DNA from: Azolla caroliniana
Taxonomy: Eukaryota > Polypodiophyta
NCBI GenBank assembly: GCA_043228905.1
Contig: JBHGNT010000005.1
Location: forward strand, 13,144,001-13,208,000
Direction of reading: 5' to 3'
DNA: 64,000 bases
Part shown: positions 1 through 9,689 of the stretch, in pieces
Position numbering within the stretch: position 1 is the stretch's first letter
Layout of the letters: every line of letters begins with the position of its first letter
The notes under the pieces: generated by a model
Told to the model about the DNA's origin: nothing
The model's input: only the letters and a program-made list of their open reading frames with translations
Database searches by the model: none
Position numbers and translations under genes: made by a program

Positions 1-522
1 CGGGTCTCATCCGTGAAGGCATGTCCGATATCCACGGACTTCCGAAGTGTCGGATCTCCTGAGACTTCTTTCCTCTTTTGTTCCTATCGGCGGGTAGTGG
101 TCCCGCAGCCGGTTTCACCTTCTTCTCCACGGTCTTGTATTTCGTACTTACCATTGCTTCTTCTTTACGGAGCGTATCCGGCTCCATTTTCGCAATGATC
201 TCATACATCTCGACCGATTCCACCGGGACTACCCGGTTCCCTTGGCTTTTATCTTCCGCAAGCTCTTCAAGTCGTTGTAGCGTGCTCCCATAGAACACTT
301 CTTCGACTATCCCCACGATTTCTTCATCTTCTTTTATTATTGATGCCGACCGCAACTTATCCTCCACTTGTTGGTATCCTTTCTTCAATCCTCCGGTTAC
401 GGTCGTGTACGTAGATGCCCCATCCGGACCGATTCGTACATGTTTTGCTCCGAGAGTTTTCTTCCTGTGTGGGGTATCAGGGCGTCTCGGACTATCACTT
501 CCCCACTCCGCAACAGTCCGCT
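1..522 (-). pseudogene. Element A pol, N-terminal part
   Basis: Read in the -1 frame relative to the gag-pro ORF, this stretch is open and resembles the N-terminal leader of the element B pol, including the shared block STKYKTV and, further on, GHAFTDET (GHTFTDET in B). The matching blocks lie in two different frames, so a one-base frameshift sits at about positions 60-90. The reverse transcriptase itself would lie left of the window. Confidence 0.6.
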
Positions 523-2565
523 TTAAAAATCCATTCTCACTTGGGACAAGAGTTCCCTCTTGTTCCTTTCGTGATTTGCTGGCACCGTTAGGAATTGGAC
601 GGATTTCCCACCGTTTTGGCTCCGAATTCGCGCAAAAGCCACACCGCTATCGAGCACCTTCGTCTCCATCCGTGATGCTGTGATAAAGGGTTGGCCGAGG
701 ATGACGGAATGTGAAACCTCATCTTGCACGAAGAAATTTTGGTCGATCTCGACATCCCCGATCTTCACCGTCACATCCGGACAAGCCTCAAATAGATCTT
801 CCGTTGCTTTGGTGGCCGCCCGAATCTTCCATCCATGGTTGGTGTTAATAGGCCACTTCCCCTTCCGGTAGAACTCCTTGGACATCAAGTTGATCTCCGA
901 TCCGTGATCAATCAATGCTAGCATGGGTTCTTTGATGTTGCCGATCCGGACCGGAGTCTCCGTAGTCGCGCGTGCCCAATGTGGCCTTGTATAGTGGGAG
1001 TTCGGAATTTCATCCTCCACTTCGGTGTCGTTCATTAAAACGGTGTTCGCATTCACCCTTGGAGCATTTTCCTCCGTACTTTGTCTTTTTCGCTTCACGA
1101 GATCTACGAGAAGATCGTGGAACTCCTTCTTTGCTATTCCAAGTAGCTCCCGAAGCGAGAAATCTACCCGGCTATCCAAGATTCTTTCCTCGAACACTCT
1201 TTTCAAGTCGGTTTGTTGTTCTATGTCCGAGGCGAGCTTGAATGCCGGAGTCGCCTTTTCTTTTCCCTTACCTCCGGAGTTCCAGCTTTCCGGTATCTTC
1301 GATGGCCCGGCCGCATCCTCCGTGCGTCGTCGTTTCTCGTCCACATACACCTTATGCAATTGACACAGGGCGTATACACTATTCTTGTCGACAGGGCACT
1401 CCCATCCCGTAGCTTCCCGGACGCCTTCCGCGGTGCTTCGGATCTCGTTGGAGTCGGTTTTCTCGGTGTTTTCTAGAACTTCCGGCCAAAAAGACGTCTT
1501 TGCTCTCGATGACTCCCCGACACATATTCCCGCGGTTGTCGCATAGTTGCTTCTTGCCGCCAATTCCTCCTCGAGCACCTTCTTCATGCCGCCTTTCCGG
1601 AGGTTCGGTCGGAGTGGCTTCCGAGAGTCCATCGAATGAATCCGGTTTCCCTTGTAGTAGATGAGATCCCGCCGTAGCGCCTCCTTATGCTCGTCGCAAT
1701 CCCTCCGATCCTGTTCGGCGCTATCGCACCATATGCACCGTCGGTCCATATACTTGGAGCTTGTGGGGCGGTCATCCGACTTCTTCACCATCGCGATCTT
1801 CAGATTCTCCATCTCCTTCAATAGTTGCTCCACCGTAGATGCATCAATCCCCTTCTCGGTTGTAGTCTCTCGAGCCCTCAGTTGATGGTCTTCCAATCCG
1901 GTTCTCGGTTTCGGAATCGGTTCCGAAACCCTCTTTTCCTCGTCGGCAAGCCATTGCCCCCTCTTCGTGTATCGCACGACGATATCCCGCATGCTTTCCC
2001 ATGTTTCGGTGAGGCCGCTCTCCGTGGTCGTGTCCTCCAAGAGCACTCCGAGATCTTTCCGGTCCCGGACGTCCACGGCTCGCAAGAACATGATCACCTT
2101 GTCCGGTACGAGGATAGCCTGATCTCTCGCAGACAACCTCCCGAACCGGCTTTCGAATGCCGAAAACACATCAACGACCTTCAATCCCTTGTCCGGCGTC
2201 TCCACCCAATCTTCGAATCCCCTTGGCGTCACCTTGGAGGAATCCTCGATGGCGAACGTCCGCTTTAGCTCTACTTCAAACGCCTCCCATGTCGGATTTT
2301 GCTGTCGTAGCCCATGGATGCTTGCTTGAAGCCCGTCGGTCGCCACCCAGTTGAAGGACGTCACTTGCAGTCCTTCGGATATTCCGCACCGTAGCATCTC
2401 CGCCTTGTAGTCCCGAAGATACCGCGACACGTCTTTCCCGTTGAATTGCCCGTTTCGTTGCACGAGCCGCTCCACTGATGCCGCTATCTCCGACATCGCG
2501 CGTTGTTCTTGTAGCATGCGCTCGAACATCATCATCATGTTGCTAGCCTCCGGTTGATTTTCCAT
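523..2565 (-). CDS. Element A gag-protease, 680 aa
   Basis: Open reading frame from an ATG at 2565, close behind the PBS. The N-terminal ~250 residues match the capsid-like region of element B. A zinc-knuckle lies near residues 276-290 as CIWC...C, but the histidine of CX2CX4HX4C is replaced by glutamine. The C-terminal ~130 residues are a retropepsin-like domain with ALIDHGSEINLMS, so the active-site triplet is DHG rather than DTG or DSG, as in B. The ORF ends GAT-TTT-TAA and pol continues in the -1 frame. The protein would form the particle coat and process the polyprotein. The degraded zinc-knuckle suggests it may no longer package RNA. Confidence 0.8.
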   Translation of the reverse strand: MENQPEASNMMMMFERMLQEQRAMSEIAASVERLVQRNGQFNGKDVSRYLRDYKAEMLRCGISEGLQVTSFNWVATDGLQASIHGLRQQNPTWEAFEVELKRTFAIEDSSKVTPRGFEDWVETPDKGLKVVDVFSAFESRFGRLSARDQAILVPDKVIMFLRAVDVRDRKDLGVLLEDTTTESGLTETWESMRDIVVRYTKRGQWLADEEKRVSEPIPKPRTGLEDHQLRARETTTEKGIDASTVEQLLKEMENLKIAMVKKSDDRPTSSKYMDRRCIWCDSAEQDRRDCDEHKEALRRDLIYYKGNRIHSMDSRKPLRPNLRKGGMKKVLEEELAARSNYATTAGICVGESSRAKTSFWPEVLENTEKTDSNEIRSTAEGVREATGWECPVDKNSVYALCQLHKVYVDEKRRRTEDAAGPSKIPESWNSGGKGKEKATPAFKLASDIEQQTDLKRVFEERILDSRVDFSLRELLGIAKKEFHDLLVDLVKRKRQSTEENAPRVNANTVLMNDTEVEDEIPNSHYTRPHWARATTETPVRIGNIKEPMLALIDHGSEINLMSKEFYRKGKWPINTNHGWKIRAATKATEDLFEACPDVTVKIGDVEIDQNFFVQDEVSHSVILGQPFITASRMETKVLDSGVAFARIRSQNGGKSVQFLTVPANHERNKRELLSQVRMDF

Positions 2566-2582
2566 CTCCTTGCCACCCGGTC

Positions 2583-2600
2583 TTCACGTCGGGTTCACCA
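2583..2600 (-). other. Element A primer-binding site (tRNA-Trp type)
   Basis: On the minus strand this reads TGGTGAACCCGACGTGAA, the reverse complement of what I recall as the 3' end of plant tRNA-Trp including CCA. It lies 4 nt inside the LTR end. The same 18-mer occurs in B and N, and mutated forms in C, D and M. Confidence 0.75.
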
Positions 2601-2936
2601 ATTGTGTCGTGCCCTTCGGCTCCGGATCGTTGCCTGAGTCGGGTGGGAACCGTAGAGGTTTTTGACTAGGAGGAAGAGGAATACAACTTAAGGCTAGTTA
2701 TGAATAGTGGAAAGAGAAGTAAGATAGCAATCTCGTGAATCCCACGAGTCTAGTGTAATTAAAACAATATTTAGATTATAAGGGCAATTAGATGGCAAAA
2801 TTCGTGAATCCCACGAATGTATTAGATTGATCAAACCTTGTATCTTAATCAACAACCATATACATATTTTTCTCCTCCTTATATATAAAGATGGAAGAGG
2901 CTAAGCATGGCTTCATGCTTTTTCACCTAAAGTGCC

Positions 2937-3009
2937 CATGCACACTAAATGTGCATGTGATGCTTTGTCATTTCCTAAATATAGGGCTCATGCACGCTAG
3001 ATGTGCATG
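2937..3009. promoter_or_regulatory. Two CATGCAC/GTGCATG hairpins in A LTR
   Basis: Two 21-nt inverted repeats (2937-2957 and 2989-3009) have the same 7-bp arms CATGCAC and GTGCATG and different 7-nt loops. The second is identical, loop included, to 52281-52301 in solo LTR S3, although the rest of those LTRs has diverged. CATGCA is the RY/Sph element recognised by plant B3-domain factors; regulatory use here is inference. Confidence 0.5.
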
Positions 3010-3143
3010 AGTCACTTTTAATGTCACGTGTAAATAAAATATTCACACTCTAAAGAATACATGATTTTTACCTTTTAATAAAGGTATGTGTAAATAAAGG
3101 TCTTATACGTATTAAATCTATATTTATAACACTAAAGATAAGT

Positions 3144-3197
3144 TATTACAATGGTAAAGTTGGGGTTTATCTACGTGGAGGTGCATGGTTCGAATCT
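3144..3197 (+). promoter_or_regulatory. tRNA-like A/B-box pair, antisense in A LTR
   Basis: An A-box-like sequence (tattacaatgg, 10 of 11 to TRGYNNARNGG) starts at 3144 and a B-box-like sequence (ggttcgaatct, 10 of 11 to GGTTCRANNCC) at 3187, 43 nt apart as in a tRNA gene. It reads opposite to the LTR. Stems are too poor for a true tRNA. Confidence 0.55.
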
Positions 3198-3287
3198 TGC
3201 CCTATGCACGTGATAAATTCTTTTGATATATTATTTATTTATTTATATGTATCTAAAATCGGATATATTATTTTATGGTTTTCACGT

Positions 3288-3959
3288 TGTCGGGGTTGCT
3301 ACGCCCTTGCGTGCAGAAAGGAGGAGGGACCACGGGGGTCTTGGACCGAAGAGCAAGAGAGAGAGAGGAGAAGGAGAGACCCGATTACACAGAACCGAAG
3401 ATTGCACAGGGACACGGCCCAACAAACAGAGATCACAAATAAACGCCGACACAGATGGACGCAACCACGGAAGATATGTACTTATGAATGCAAGAAAATA
3501 ACAGCTAAAGTGTTACAACCCACGGTGGGGCACTAAATAGATACTAACGAAAACGAACAGGGCGGCGAACAGATGCCGACCCCTGTATGTCGCGACGCAC
3601 GGAAAGGGGAAAATAGGTCGGAGGTGCTGCAGGACGCACTCGGGGCGTTCCACGGAACAGCGCAAGCCTCCTCGAAACCTGCACAGGTACGCGATGGAGC
3701 AGAAGACAGAGAGAGCAGGAGTGAGAGAGGAGCTTCGAAATCGGTTCCGCAGCACTTCGTCCTCTCCGCGCGAGATATCTCACTTCTATTCTCCCTCTTC
3801 CTTTCATAGCCCGTCAAGAGGCCGTTTGGCATTAACTGCATACCAACCGAATCTACCCACCTAGGATCCTCGTATGTACTTCTTGGCGCGCGTGTGTGTA
3901 GAGCCGTTTCCCACGCCTTGTTCCTCCGATTCCTCTTGTGGGCGGTTTTCTTCACGACA
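3288..3959 (-). repeat. Element B 3' LTR (672 bp)
   Basis: Plus view TGTCGGGG...CACGACA, almost identical to 9690-10361. Differences seen are t/c in the aaaa(t/c)aggtcgg run and g/a in ttccac(g/a)gaacag. It contains the 17-nt motif shared with C and N (3751-3767 here). Confidence 0.93.
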
Positions 3960-3975
3960 TCCGCCCCCACCTAAC
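3960..3975 (-). other. Element B polypurine tract
   Basis: On the minus strand the purine-rich run GGTGGGGGCGGA directly precedes the 3' LTR and is the expected primer site for plus-strand DNA synthesis. Confidence 0.7.
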
Positions 3976-4031
3976 CGCGCATCCACCGGTATGCGCCAAA
4001 TTAAGTTGGCACGGAGAAAACCGGCCCGCCT

Positions 4032-7000
4032 TTACTCTTCGCCTGCCGGCCCTTCCTCGGCCTCGGATCGGTCGTTGCTGCTGTCCAGGAGAATCGGGTC
4101 GGGTTCGTTGTCGTGCCGCTTCTTGAAAGCTTTGATCCTCTTCCCGGCCACGGGTATCGCTATTCTCGTACCGTCGAGTTCCGCCAGATGATACGTCCCG
4201 TTGTCGTTGGCGCTCTGTACCGTGTACGGCCCGAACCATCTCCGTGCGAACTTCCGCGTTGCTCGGTGCTGGTTGTCGAGGCTGCTGTCGTAGACGAGCA
4301 CCCAGTCACCTTCGTCGATTCTCTTCGGTCGTAGCCGGTGCGTTCGGTCGAACCGGGCTTCGTTCTTTGTCCTCGCCACCCGGAGCTTCTCCGTAGCCAG
4401 TGCCACGTCCTCCGGTCTCCGCTCGAGCTGTCGTATACGCGCGGCCAACAACTCCTCCCGGCTCATCTCGTCCCTCCAGTCGACCGTTGCCCACGAGGAG
4501 ATCGTCCGTTCAATCGGCATGATCGGCTTCTGGCCGAACATGAGCTCTGTCGGCATGTACCCGGTTACCGAACTGTGCGTGGTCCGGTCTGCCCACAAAG
4601 CGTAAGGTAGGAGCCGCGGCCAGTCACCGATTCGGCCTCCGCATGCCCGAACCAACGCCTTGACGATCGGTCCGTGTCCGCGCTCCACCTTCCCATTCGC
4701 CTCCGGATTGTACGCAGTGGTGAGCGAGAGCTTGACCCCCAGCCGGTCGAACAGCTCCGCGGCTTCCTCGGCGTCCAACTCCCCTCGGTCAGCCACGATC
4801 TTCCCGACGCACCCGTACCGGCATATCACGTCCTCGATCAGGAACCGACACACGGCCGCGGTCGTCTTGTTCTGAAGGGCTCGGCCTTCCACCTGGTTCG
4901 TCAGGTCTTCCCGTGCTAGGACCAGATACCGCATCTGTCCTACCCCCATCGGCATCGTCACCAGATCTACCATCCATTTGAAGTGGATAGTCGGAGGGTA
5001 CGTAGGGTGAAGCCCGTCCCGGTGTCGGACTATCGAGTGCATCTGACAACTCTCGCAAGTTGACACGAACCGATGCACGTCCCGGTACAATCCCGACCAC
5101 CAGTACTTCCCCTTCAGCTTCTCAAATGTCGCCCACGTTCCACGGTGTCCAGCCCAAGGGCTGTCGTGGTAGGCCGCCAGTAGCTCCTCCTGTTCTTCCT
5201 TCATCGCCACCACCCGGAGCGGGACGCCGTTCCTCTTCTTCGGGTGCTTCCACAAATGCCCATCTCGGAGAAAGAATCGATATGCTTTCTTCCGGATCCG
5301 GTTGGCCTCGTCCTTCGTCCATGACGCATCGGGCGTCATTGTCTTCAAAAACCCGCCGATCTGCAGCCACTCCCCGTCGTACTTGCTCGCGTCGAACTCG
5401 TTAAGCGCCGGAGTGCCCATCCCGTCGGTTGTTATGTATGCCGCCTCGAAGAAATCCACGCCGACTTCTTCGTCTTCCGAAACCATGCCGCCCTCGTCGT
5501 CGAACCTCGCCCTCGAAAGCATGTCGGCCATGGCGTTGTCTTTCCCGGAAATGTGTCGTATTTCCGGGTCCAGGGACTTGATGTACGCTATCCACCTGAG
5601 CATCGCCAGGTCCGGAGTCGCGCATCCGGAAACCATACCGAGAATCGGCAGGCAATCCGTCTCGATGATCACTTCTGTCCCTATCAGGTAGTCTTTGTCG
5701 GCCTTAACCGCCGAAACAATACCCCAGAGTTCGCGTTTAACCTGGGCGTATCCTCGCTGCCGTTCACTGAGGACTTTCGCGCCGAATCGGATCGGAAACC
5801 GATTGCCGTCCTCGTCTTCCTGGTTCACGACCCATCCGATCCCGGTCGGACTGGTATCCACCGTTATGAATACCGGGGTACCCTTCCCGTATACCGCCTT
5901 CCGGAGTGCCGGTGCCGCTGCGAGGGCCTCTTTCAGCTTCCGGACCGATTCCGCGTGCTCGTCCAGCCATTCGAACCTTCGCCCCTTTTTCAGCAACCCG
6001 TACAGTGGCTCCGCGACGTGTGCGTAATGCGGGATCCATATGTGGTAGAACGCGCATGCCCCCAGGAATCTCCGTACTTCCGTGACCGAGCTGCAGTCGG
6101 GCTTCATCGCGGAGATGGCTTCTACCTTTGCCGGAGACGGTTTCCGGCCATATGGTCCGCACAGGTGTCCGACCACCATGATTTCTGACTGCCCGAAGGC
6201 CGACTTCTCCCCGGAGAAGGTGAGTCTCGCATCCTCTAGCCTTTGCAGCACCTTCTCGCAGTCGTCGATGTGCGTCGCCACGAATCGCCGGCATCCGTCC
6301 GGCCCGATCGTCTCGTCCCTTTCTTCCACCGGGCATCCCTTGACCGGGATGTCGTCCAGAAACGGCATGGTGATGTCCGGAATACAGTCCCTCAGAACCT
6401 TGTTCATCGCATTCACCATGTGGGCCACCGAGTTGGTCCCCCCTTGCGGCAGTGTACACATCCGAACTAGGCCGAGGGGAGTTCGCATCGTCGTAATGTC
6501 TCTGCTCTCCACGGCTAGCTGGAACTGGTCGTACCCTGAGTATAGATCCCCGACCGAGTAAATTGACCTTCCGGCGAAGGCCTCCGCGAACTCGTCTATG
6601 GTCGGTCCGATCCCTGCGTTCCGAATCGTCACTCGATTGACCGGCTGCAGGTCCTGGATGAAGCGCAACGAACCGTTTTTCTTCGGTACGGTAAACCATC
6701 GATTCGAATATGGGGCGCTCGACGGCTCGAGAATTCCCATATCAACTTTCTGCCTCAGCAGCTCCATCAACTTCGGGATGTGAGCTCTCGGAACCGGGAT
6801 TGGCTTGAGATTCCATGGTACATGCGGTACCGTGAATATCACCATCGGCTCCACGATCGTCGGGTCAACGCACCCGATTTCCTCCGGCGAGAATGCGAAG
6901 GCTTTCCCGTGCCTTCCGAGCATTATCCGAAACCGGTCTTCCTCCGCCGGCAGTAGGAACCCGCCCCCACCGATTTTGAGCTCTCGGAGCGTCTCGTCGG

Positions 7001-7415
7001 TAAAGGTGTGTCCTATGCAGGCCGGATCTCGTAGACTAGGGTCCGATGCAACCCCTTTGATTCTCGACGCGCTGTCCTCCGGTAAGGGTGCCGCGACTGG
7101 CCTTACCTTCCGGTCCACAGTCTTGTACTTGGTGCTCACGTGGGCCGTCCGAACTGACTCGAGCCCTCGACCGAAGTCCGCGATGACTTCGTACATCTCC
7201 TCGGAACACACCGGTATCGTCCGGTCTTCGTTAAGGCCTTCTTCGACTACCTTTCCCAGCATTCCCAAGGTGTCGTCGAATGAGACCGCCTCCACGGCTC
7301 CGTCGATTTCCTCGTCAAGGCCGAGAACTCCGCACGCTCGAAGTCTCCCCTCCGCCTTTCTCTTCTCTCGGCCGCCGATGCCGACTGTCGTGCACGCTCC
7401 GCTGTCGGAGAACAA
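4032..7415 (-). CDS. Element B pol: RT, RNase H, integrase
   Basis: Open frame of 1127 codons from a TTG; no ATG lies nearby. The frame stays open upstream to overlap the gag-pro stop at 7520, so expression by -1 frameshift is likely. Order: N-terminal leader (about 1-190), reverse transcriptase with the box FLDDIP near residue 352 in place of YxDD, RNase H near 510-640 starting VDTSPTGIGW, then integrase with an H-H-C-C finger (HDSPWAGH, CESC) and the triad Asp about 816, Asp about 873 (VADRGE) and Glu about 909 (KVERGH). No chromodomain is seen. From memory, FLDDIP-type RT and the YLVLAREDL integrase block resemble basidiomycete gypsy proteins more than typical plant lineages. The order RT-RH-IN places it in Ty3/gypsy. 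All catalytic residues I can identify are intact. Confidence 0.9.
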   Translation of the reverse strand: MFSDSGACTTVGIGGREKRKAEGRLRACGVLGLDEEIDGAVEAVSFDDTLGMLGKVVEEGLNEDRTIPVCSEEMYEVIADFGRGLESVRTAHVSTKYKTVDRKVRPVAAPLPEDSASRIKGVASDPSLRDPACIGHTFTDETLRELKIGGGGFLLPAEEDRFRIMLGRHGKAFAFSPEEIGCVDPTIVEPMVIFTVPHVPWNLKPIPVPRAHIPKLMELLRQKVDMGILEPSSAPYSNRWFTVPKKNGSLRFIQDLQPVNRVTIRNAGIGPTIDEFAEAFAGRSIYSVGDLYSGYDQFQLAVESRDITTMRTPLGLVRMCTLPQGGTNSVAHMVNAMNKVLRDCIPDITMPFLDDIPVKGCPVEERDETIGPDGCRRFVATHIDDCEKVLQRLEDARLTFSGEKSAFGQSEIMVVGHLCGPYGRKPSPAKVEAISAMKPDCSSVTEVRRFLGACAFYHIWIPHYAHVAEPLYGLLKKGRRFEWLDEHAESVRKLKEALAAAPALRKAVYGKGTPVFITVDTSPTGIGWVVNQEDEDGNRFPIRFGAKVLSERQRGYAQVKRELWGIVSAVKADKDYLIGTEVIIETDCLPILGMVSGCATPDLAMLRWIAYIKSLDPEIRHISGKDNAMADMLSRARFDDEGGMVSEDEEVGVDFFEAAYITTDGMGTPALNEFDASKYDGEWLQIGGFLKTMTPDASWTKDEANRIRKKAYRFFLRDGHLWKHPKKRNGVPLRVVAMKEEQEELLAAYHDSPWAGHRGTWATFEKLKGKYWWSGLYRDVHRFVSTCESCQMHSIVRHRDGLHPTYPPTIHFKWMVDLVTMPMGVGQMRYLVLAREDLTNQVEGRALQNKTTAAVCRFLIEDVICRYGCVGKIVADRGELDAEEAAELFDRLGVKLSLTTAYNPEANGKVERGHGPIVKALVRACGGRIGDWPRLLPYALWADRTTHSSVTGYMPTELMFGQKPIMPIERTISSWATVDWRDEMSREELLAARIRQLERRPEDVALATEKLRVARTKNEARFDRTHRLRPKRIDEGDWVLVYDSSLDNQHRATRKFARRWFGPYTVQSANDNGTYHLAELDGTRIAIPVAGKRIKAFKKRHDNEPDPILLDSSNDRSEAEEGPAGEE

Positions 7416-7517
7416 AAATCCCCTACCTATGGTACAAGGTTTCTTCGGTTTTGTCGTACAGGTGTGGGGTTTTCCCGGGGTGTCCGGACTGTCGCGGCCC
7501 CACGCCTTGGCAGTCCT

Positions 7518-7526
7518 CTCTAAAAA
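7518..7526 (-). other. gag-pro/pol -1 overlap of element B
   Basis: The gag-pro ORF ends GAT-TTT-TAG and the pol frame is open across it in the -1 register. The Phe codon is preceded by T, so its tRNA can re-pair one base back on TTT when the stop codon is next. The same arrangement is present in A (GAT-TTT-TAA) and C (TAT-TTC-TAG). Confidence 0.5.
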
Positions 7527-9646
7527 TCCTCTCGGTTTTCGGAACCGAGGGAATCACGGTTACGTTCGTGGTTCGGCCTTACCGTCAGAAACTGGACCGA
7601 ATGGCGCCCGTCTTGGCTTTTGACCCTCGCGTAGGCCGAACCATTGTCCAGCACTTTGGTCTCCATCCGCGCCGCCGTAATGTACGGTTCTCCCAGAATG
7701 ACCGGGTGCGAAGACGTCTCCTGCACGAAGAAGTGTTGGTCAATCTCGACGTCGCCAATCTTGACCCGCACATTCGGACAGGCCCCGTGCAGTTCCTCGG
7801 TGGCGCGCGTTGCTGCCCTTATTTTCCACCCGTGCTTGGTGTTGATCGGCCATTTGCCCTTCTTATAGAAGTCCATGGACATCAAATTGATCTCCGATCC
7901 GTGGTCCACCAAAGCTATCACCGGTTCCTGGACATCGCCGATCTTCACCGGGGTTTCCGTGGTCGCTCGGGCCCAGTGTGGTCTCGAATAGTGGCTTTCC
8001 GCCCACTCGTCTCCCAGCGCCATGTCGTCTAGGTGCGTCGTCCGCACTTCCACCGGTCTTTCCGGTTCTGTCTCCGTCGACAGCCTCTTCCGTTTCACCA
8101 AGTCCACGATGGAGTCGTGGAACTCCTTCTTGGCGATTCCCAGCACCTCCCGTAACGACAGCTCCACCTTGCTGTCGAGGATCCGTTCCTCCAGGACCTT
8201 TCGTAAGTCCGTGGTTCTTTCTATCTCCGTCCCCAGACGGTACCCGCCCTTCTGGGGTTTATCTCGCGTACCGGCCCCGCCGGCTTCGTCCCGTCGCGGC
8301 CCGGACCGGGTCTCGTATCGTTGTGAGGGCCCGGTCGTCCCGGGTTTCCCCACCCGCTTCTCTTCTACCAGAGCCTCGTAGTTCCGGCAAGCGGCTTCCA
8401 CGAAGCCCGTCTTCTCCTCGACCGGGTCGCTCCACCCGGTCATCTCCCGTACCCGTTTCTCCGCACGGTCCGATTCCTCCCTTTTAAGCCCTGCACCGGC
8501 AAGGCCTCCCAGCATCGTCGGCCAGAATCCGGCTTCGCTTTCCCTTCGGGCCTCGCCGCCCCCGACTCGAATGCCGGCTGACGCCGAGTAGTGGACGGTT
8601 TCCGCGTGTCGGGCCGCCGCCTCTTCCATCACCCTTTTCATACCGCCCTTTCCGTCGTTTCGGCTCAGGGCCCTTCGGGTGTCGCTGGCATGCACCCGTC
8701 CTTCCCACAGGTACACCACCCTGTTCCTCAGCGCCTCCGCGAAGTCGCCGCAGTCCTTCCGAATGTGGCCGACTTCATCGCACCACATGCACCTGTTTCC
8801 TGCCGCCGGCCGTCGGTCACGAGCCGGTTCGCCTCCTTCCCTTCGGGCCTGCGCGATTTGGAGGTCCTTTATCGCCTTTGTCAATTCCTCCAGCGCCGCT
8901 CCTCCGGTTGAGCCTCTGACTACGCCGGTCGAAGCCGAACCGGTATCCAACCACTCTCGGGTCTCTTCCTTTCGCACCTGTGGCGCTGGATCGAGCTTCC
9001 TTGCTGCGACCGAGCCCGACCCGGTTGCACCGTTATCCGCCCATTCTCGCCGTTTATCGAAACGGCCACAGACCTTCCTGACAGCCGCCCAGTCCGTAGT
9101 GAGCCCGTCTTCGGTTTCCAGCAAGAAGCCCACTTGCTCCCGATCCCGCTCGTCGACCGTCTTGACAAACAGCAAGACCCGGCTCGTGTCCAGGATGGTT
9201 CGGTCAAGCGCCGAAAGGCGCGCAAAGTTTTCCTCGAACTCCCGGAGGAGCGCCGACGCGTTTCTTCCCTTCCCCGGGGACTCCACCCATTCCATGAACC
9301 TTCGCTTCGAAAGCCGGAGCGTGTCGTCCAGCCCGTATTTCTCTAGGAGCCGACCTTCGAACTCCTCCCAGGTACGGCTCTCCATCCGCACCTCGAGCAC
9401 CTCCGCGTGGATGCTCGGCATCGCCACTCGGGGAAATCCGGCAAGACGCCTTTCTTCCGGAATGTCCCGCATCAGCATCTCTGCACCGTAGGACGCCAAA
9501 TACTTCGTGGCATCCTTCCCATCGAACCGGCCGATCGTGCCGACGACCGCCTCAATAGCTCTGTCGAGGGCACCGGTGCTCTCGCGCGCGTTTACAATCC
9601 GATCCACGGCCGAAGCCATGGCCTCTGCGAGATCCGACCCTCTCAT
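7520..9646 (-). CDS. Element B gag-protease, 708 aa
   Basis: The first ATG after the PBS is at 9646; the frame also reads upstream to a GTG within the PBS. Residues 1-250 are a capsid-like region with Arg/Glu-rich helices. An intact zinc-knuckle CMWCDEVGHIRKDC lies near residue 284. A charged linker follows, then a block conserved with A, C and N (ILDSKVELSLREVLGIAKKE), and a retropepsin-like domain from about 575 with VDHGSEINLMS and the later VILGEPYIT. The active-site DHG is shared by all family members, so it looks like a family trait. Gag from element N differs at roughly 4% of residues. Confidence 0.9.
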   Translation of the reverse strand: MRGSDLAEAMASAVDRIVNARESTGALDRAIEAVVGTIGRFDGKDATKYLASYGAEMLMRDIPEERRLAGFPRVAMPSIHAEVLEVRMESRTWEEFEGRLLEKYGLDDTLRLSKRRFMEWVESPGKGRNASALLREFEENFARLSALDRTILDTSRVLLFVKTVDERDREQVGFLLETEDGLTTDWAAVRKVCGRFDKRREWADNGATGSGSVAARKLDPAPQVRKEETREWLDTGSASTGVVRGSTGGAALEELTKAIKDLQIAQARREGGEPARDRRPAAGNRCMWCDEVGHIRKDCGDFAEALRNRVVYLWEGRVHASDTRRALSRNDGKGGMKRVMEEAAARHAETVHYSASAGIRVGGGEARRESEAGFWPTMLGGLAGAGLKREESDRAEKRVREMTGWSDPVEEKTGFVEAACRNYEALVEEKRVGKPGTTGPSQRYETRSGPRRDEAGGAGTRDKPQKGGYRLGTEIERTTDLRKVLEERILDSKVELSLREVLGIAKKEFHDSIVDLVKRKRLSTETEPERPVEVRTTHLDDMALGDEWAESHYSRPHWARATTETPVKIGDVQEPVIALVDHGSEINLMSMDFYKKGKWPINTKHGWKIRAATRATEELHGACPNVRVKIGDVEIDQHFFVQETSSHPVILGEPYITAARMETKVLDNGSAYARVKSQDGRHSVQFLTVRPNHERNRDSLGSENREDF

Positions 9647-9668
9647 TTCCTGCTCTTCTGCCGCCTCT

Positions 9669-9686
9669 TTCACGTCGGGTTCACCA
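9669..9686 (-). other. Element B primer-binding site (tRNA-Trp type)
   Basis: Minus strand TGGTGAACCCGACGTGAA, 3 nt from the LTR end, complementary over 18 nt to the remembered plant tRNA-Trp 3' end. Confidence 0.8.
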
Positions 9687-9689
9687 AGA

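Larger units (their letters stand above)
2605..3287 (-). repeat. Element A 5' LTR, main part
   Basis: The LTR begins (plus view) TGTCGTGCCC after the PBS and is cut at 3287 by element B. Its remaining 23 bp are at 10366-10388, ending CACTACGACA. Total length is about 706 bp. Solo LTR S3 (51833-52561) is a diverged relative with the same order of motifs. The segment is AT-rich compared with the coding parts and holds two RY-type hairpins and a tRNA-like A/B-box pair; no gene is seen in it. Confidence 0.8.

Noticed and set aside
7280-8032. Plus-strand ORFs opposite the B and N gag genes (for example 8679-9491 and 61450-62262 on the other strand)
   Set aside because: They are antisense shadows of GC-rich coding sequence, Ser/Arg/Pro-rich and without domain text.
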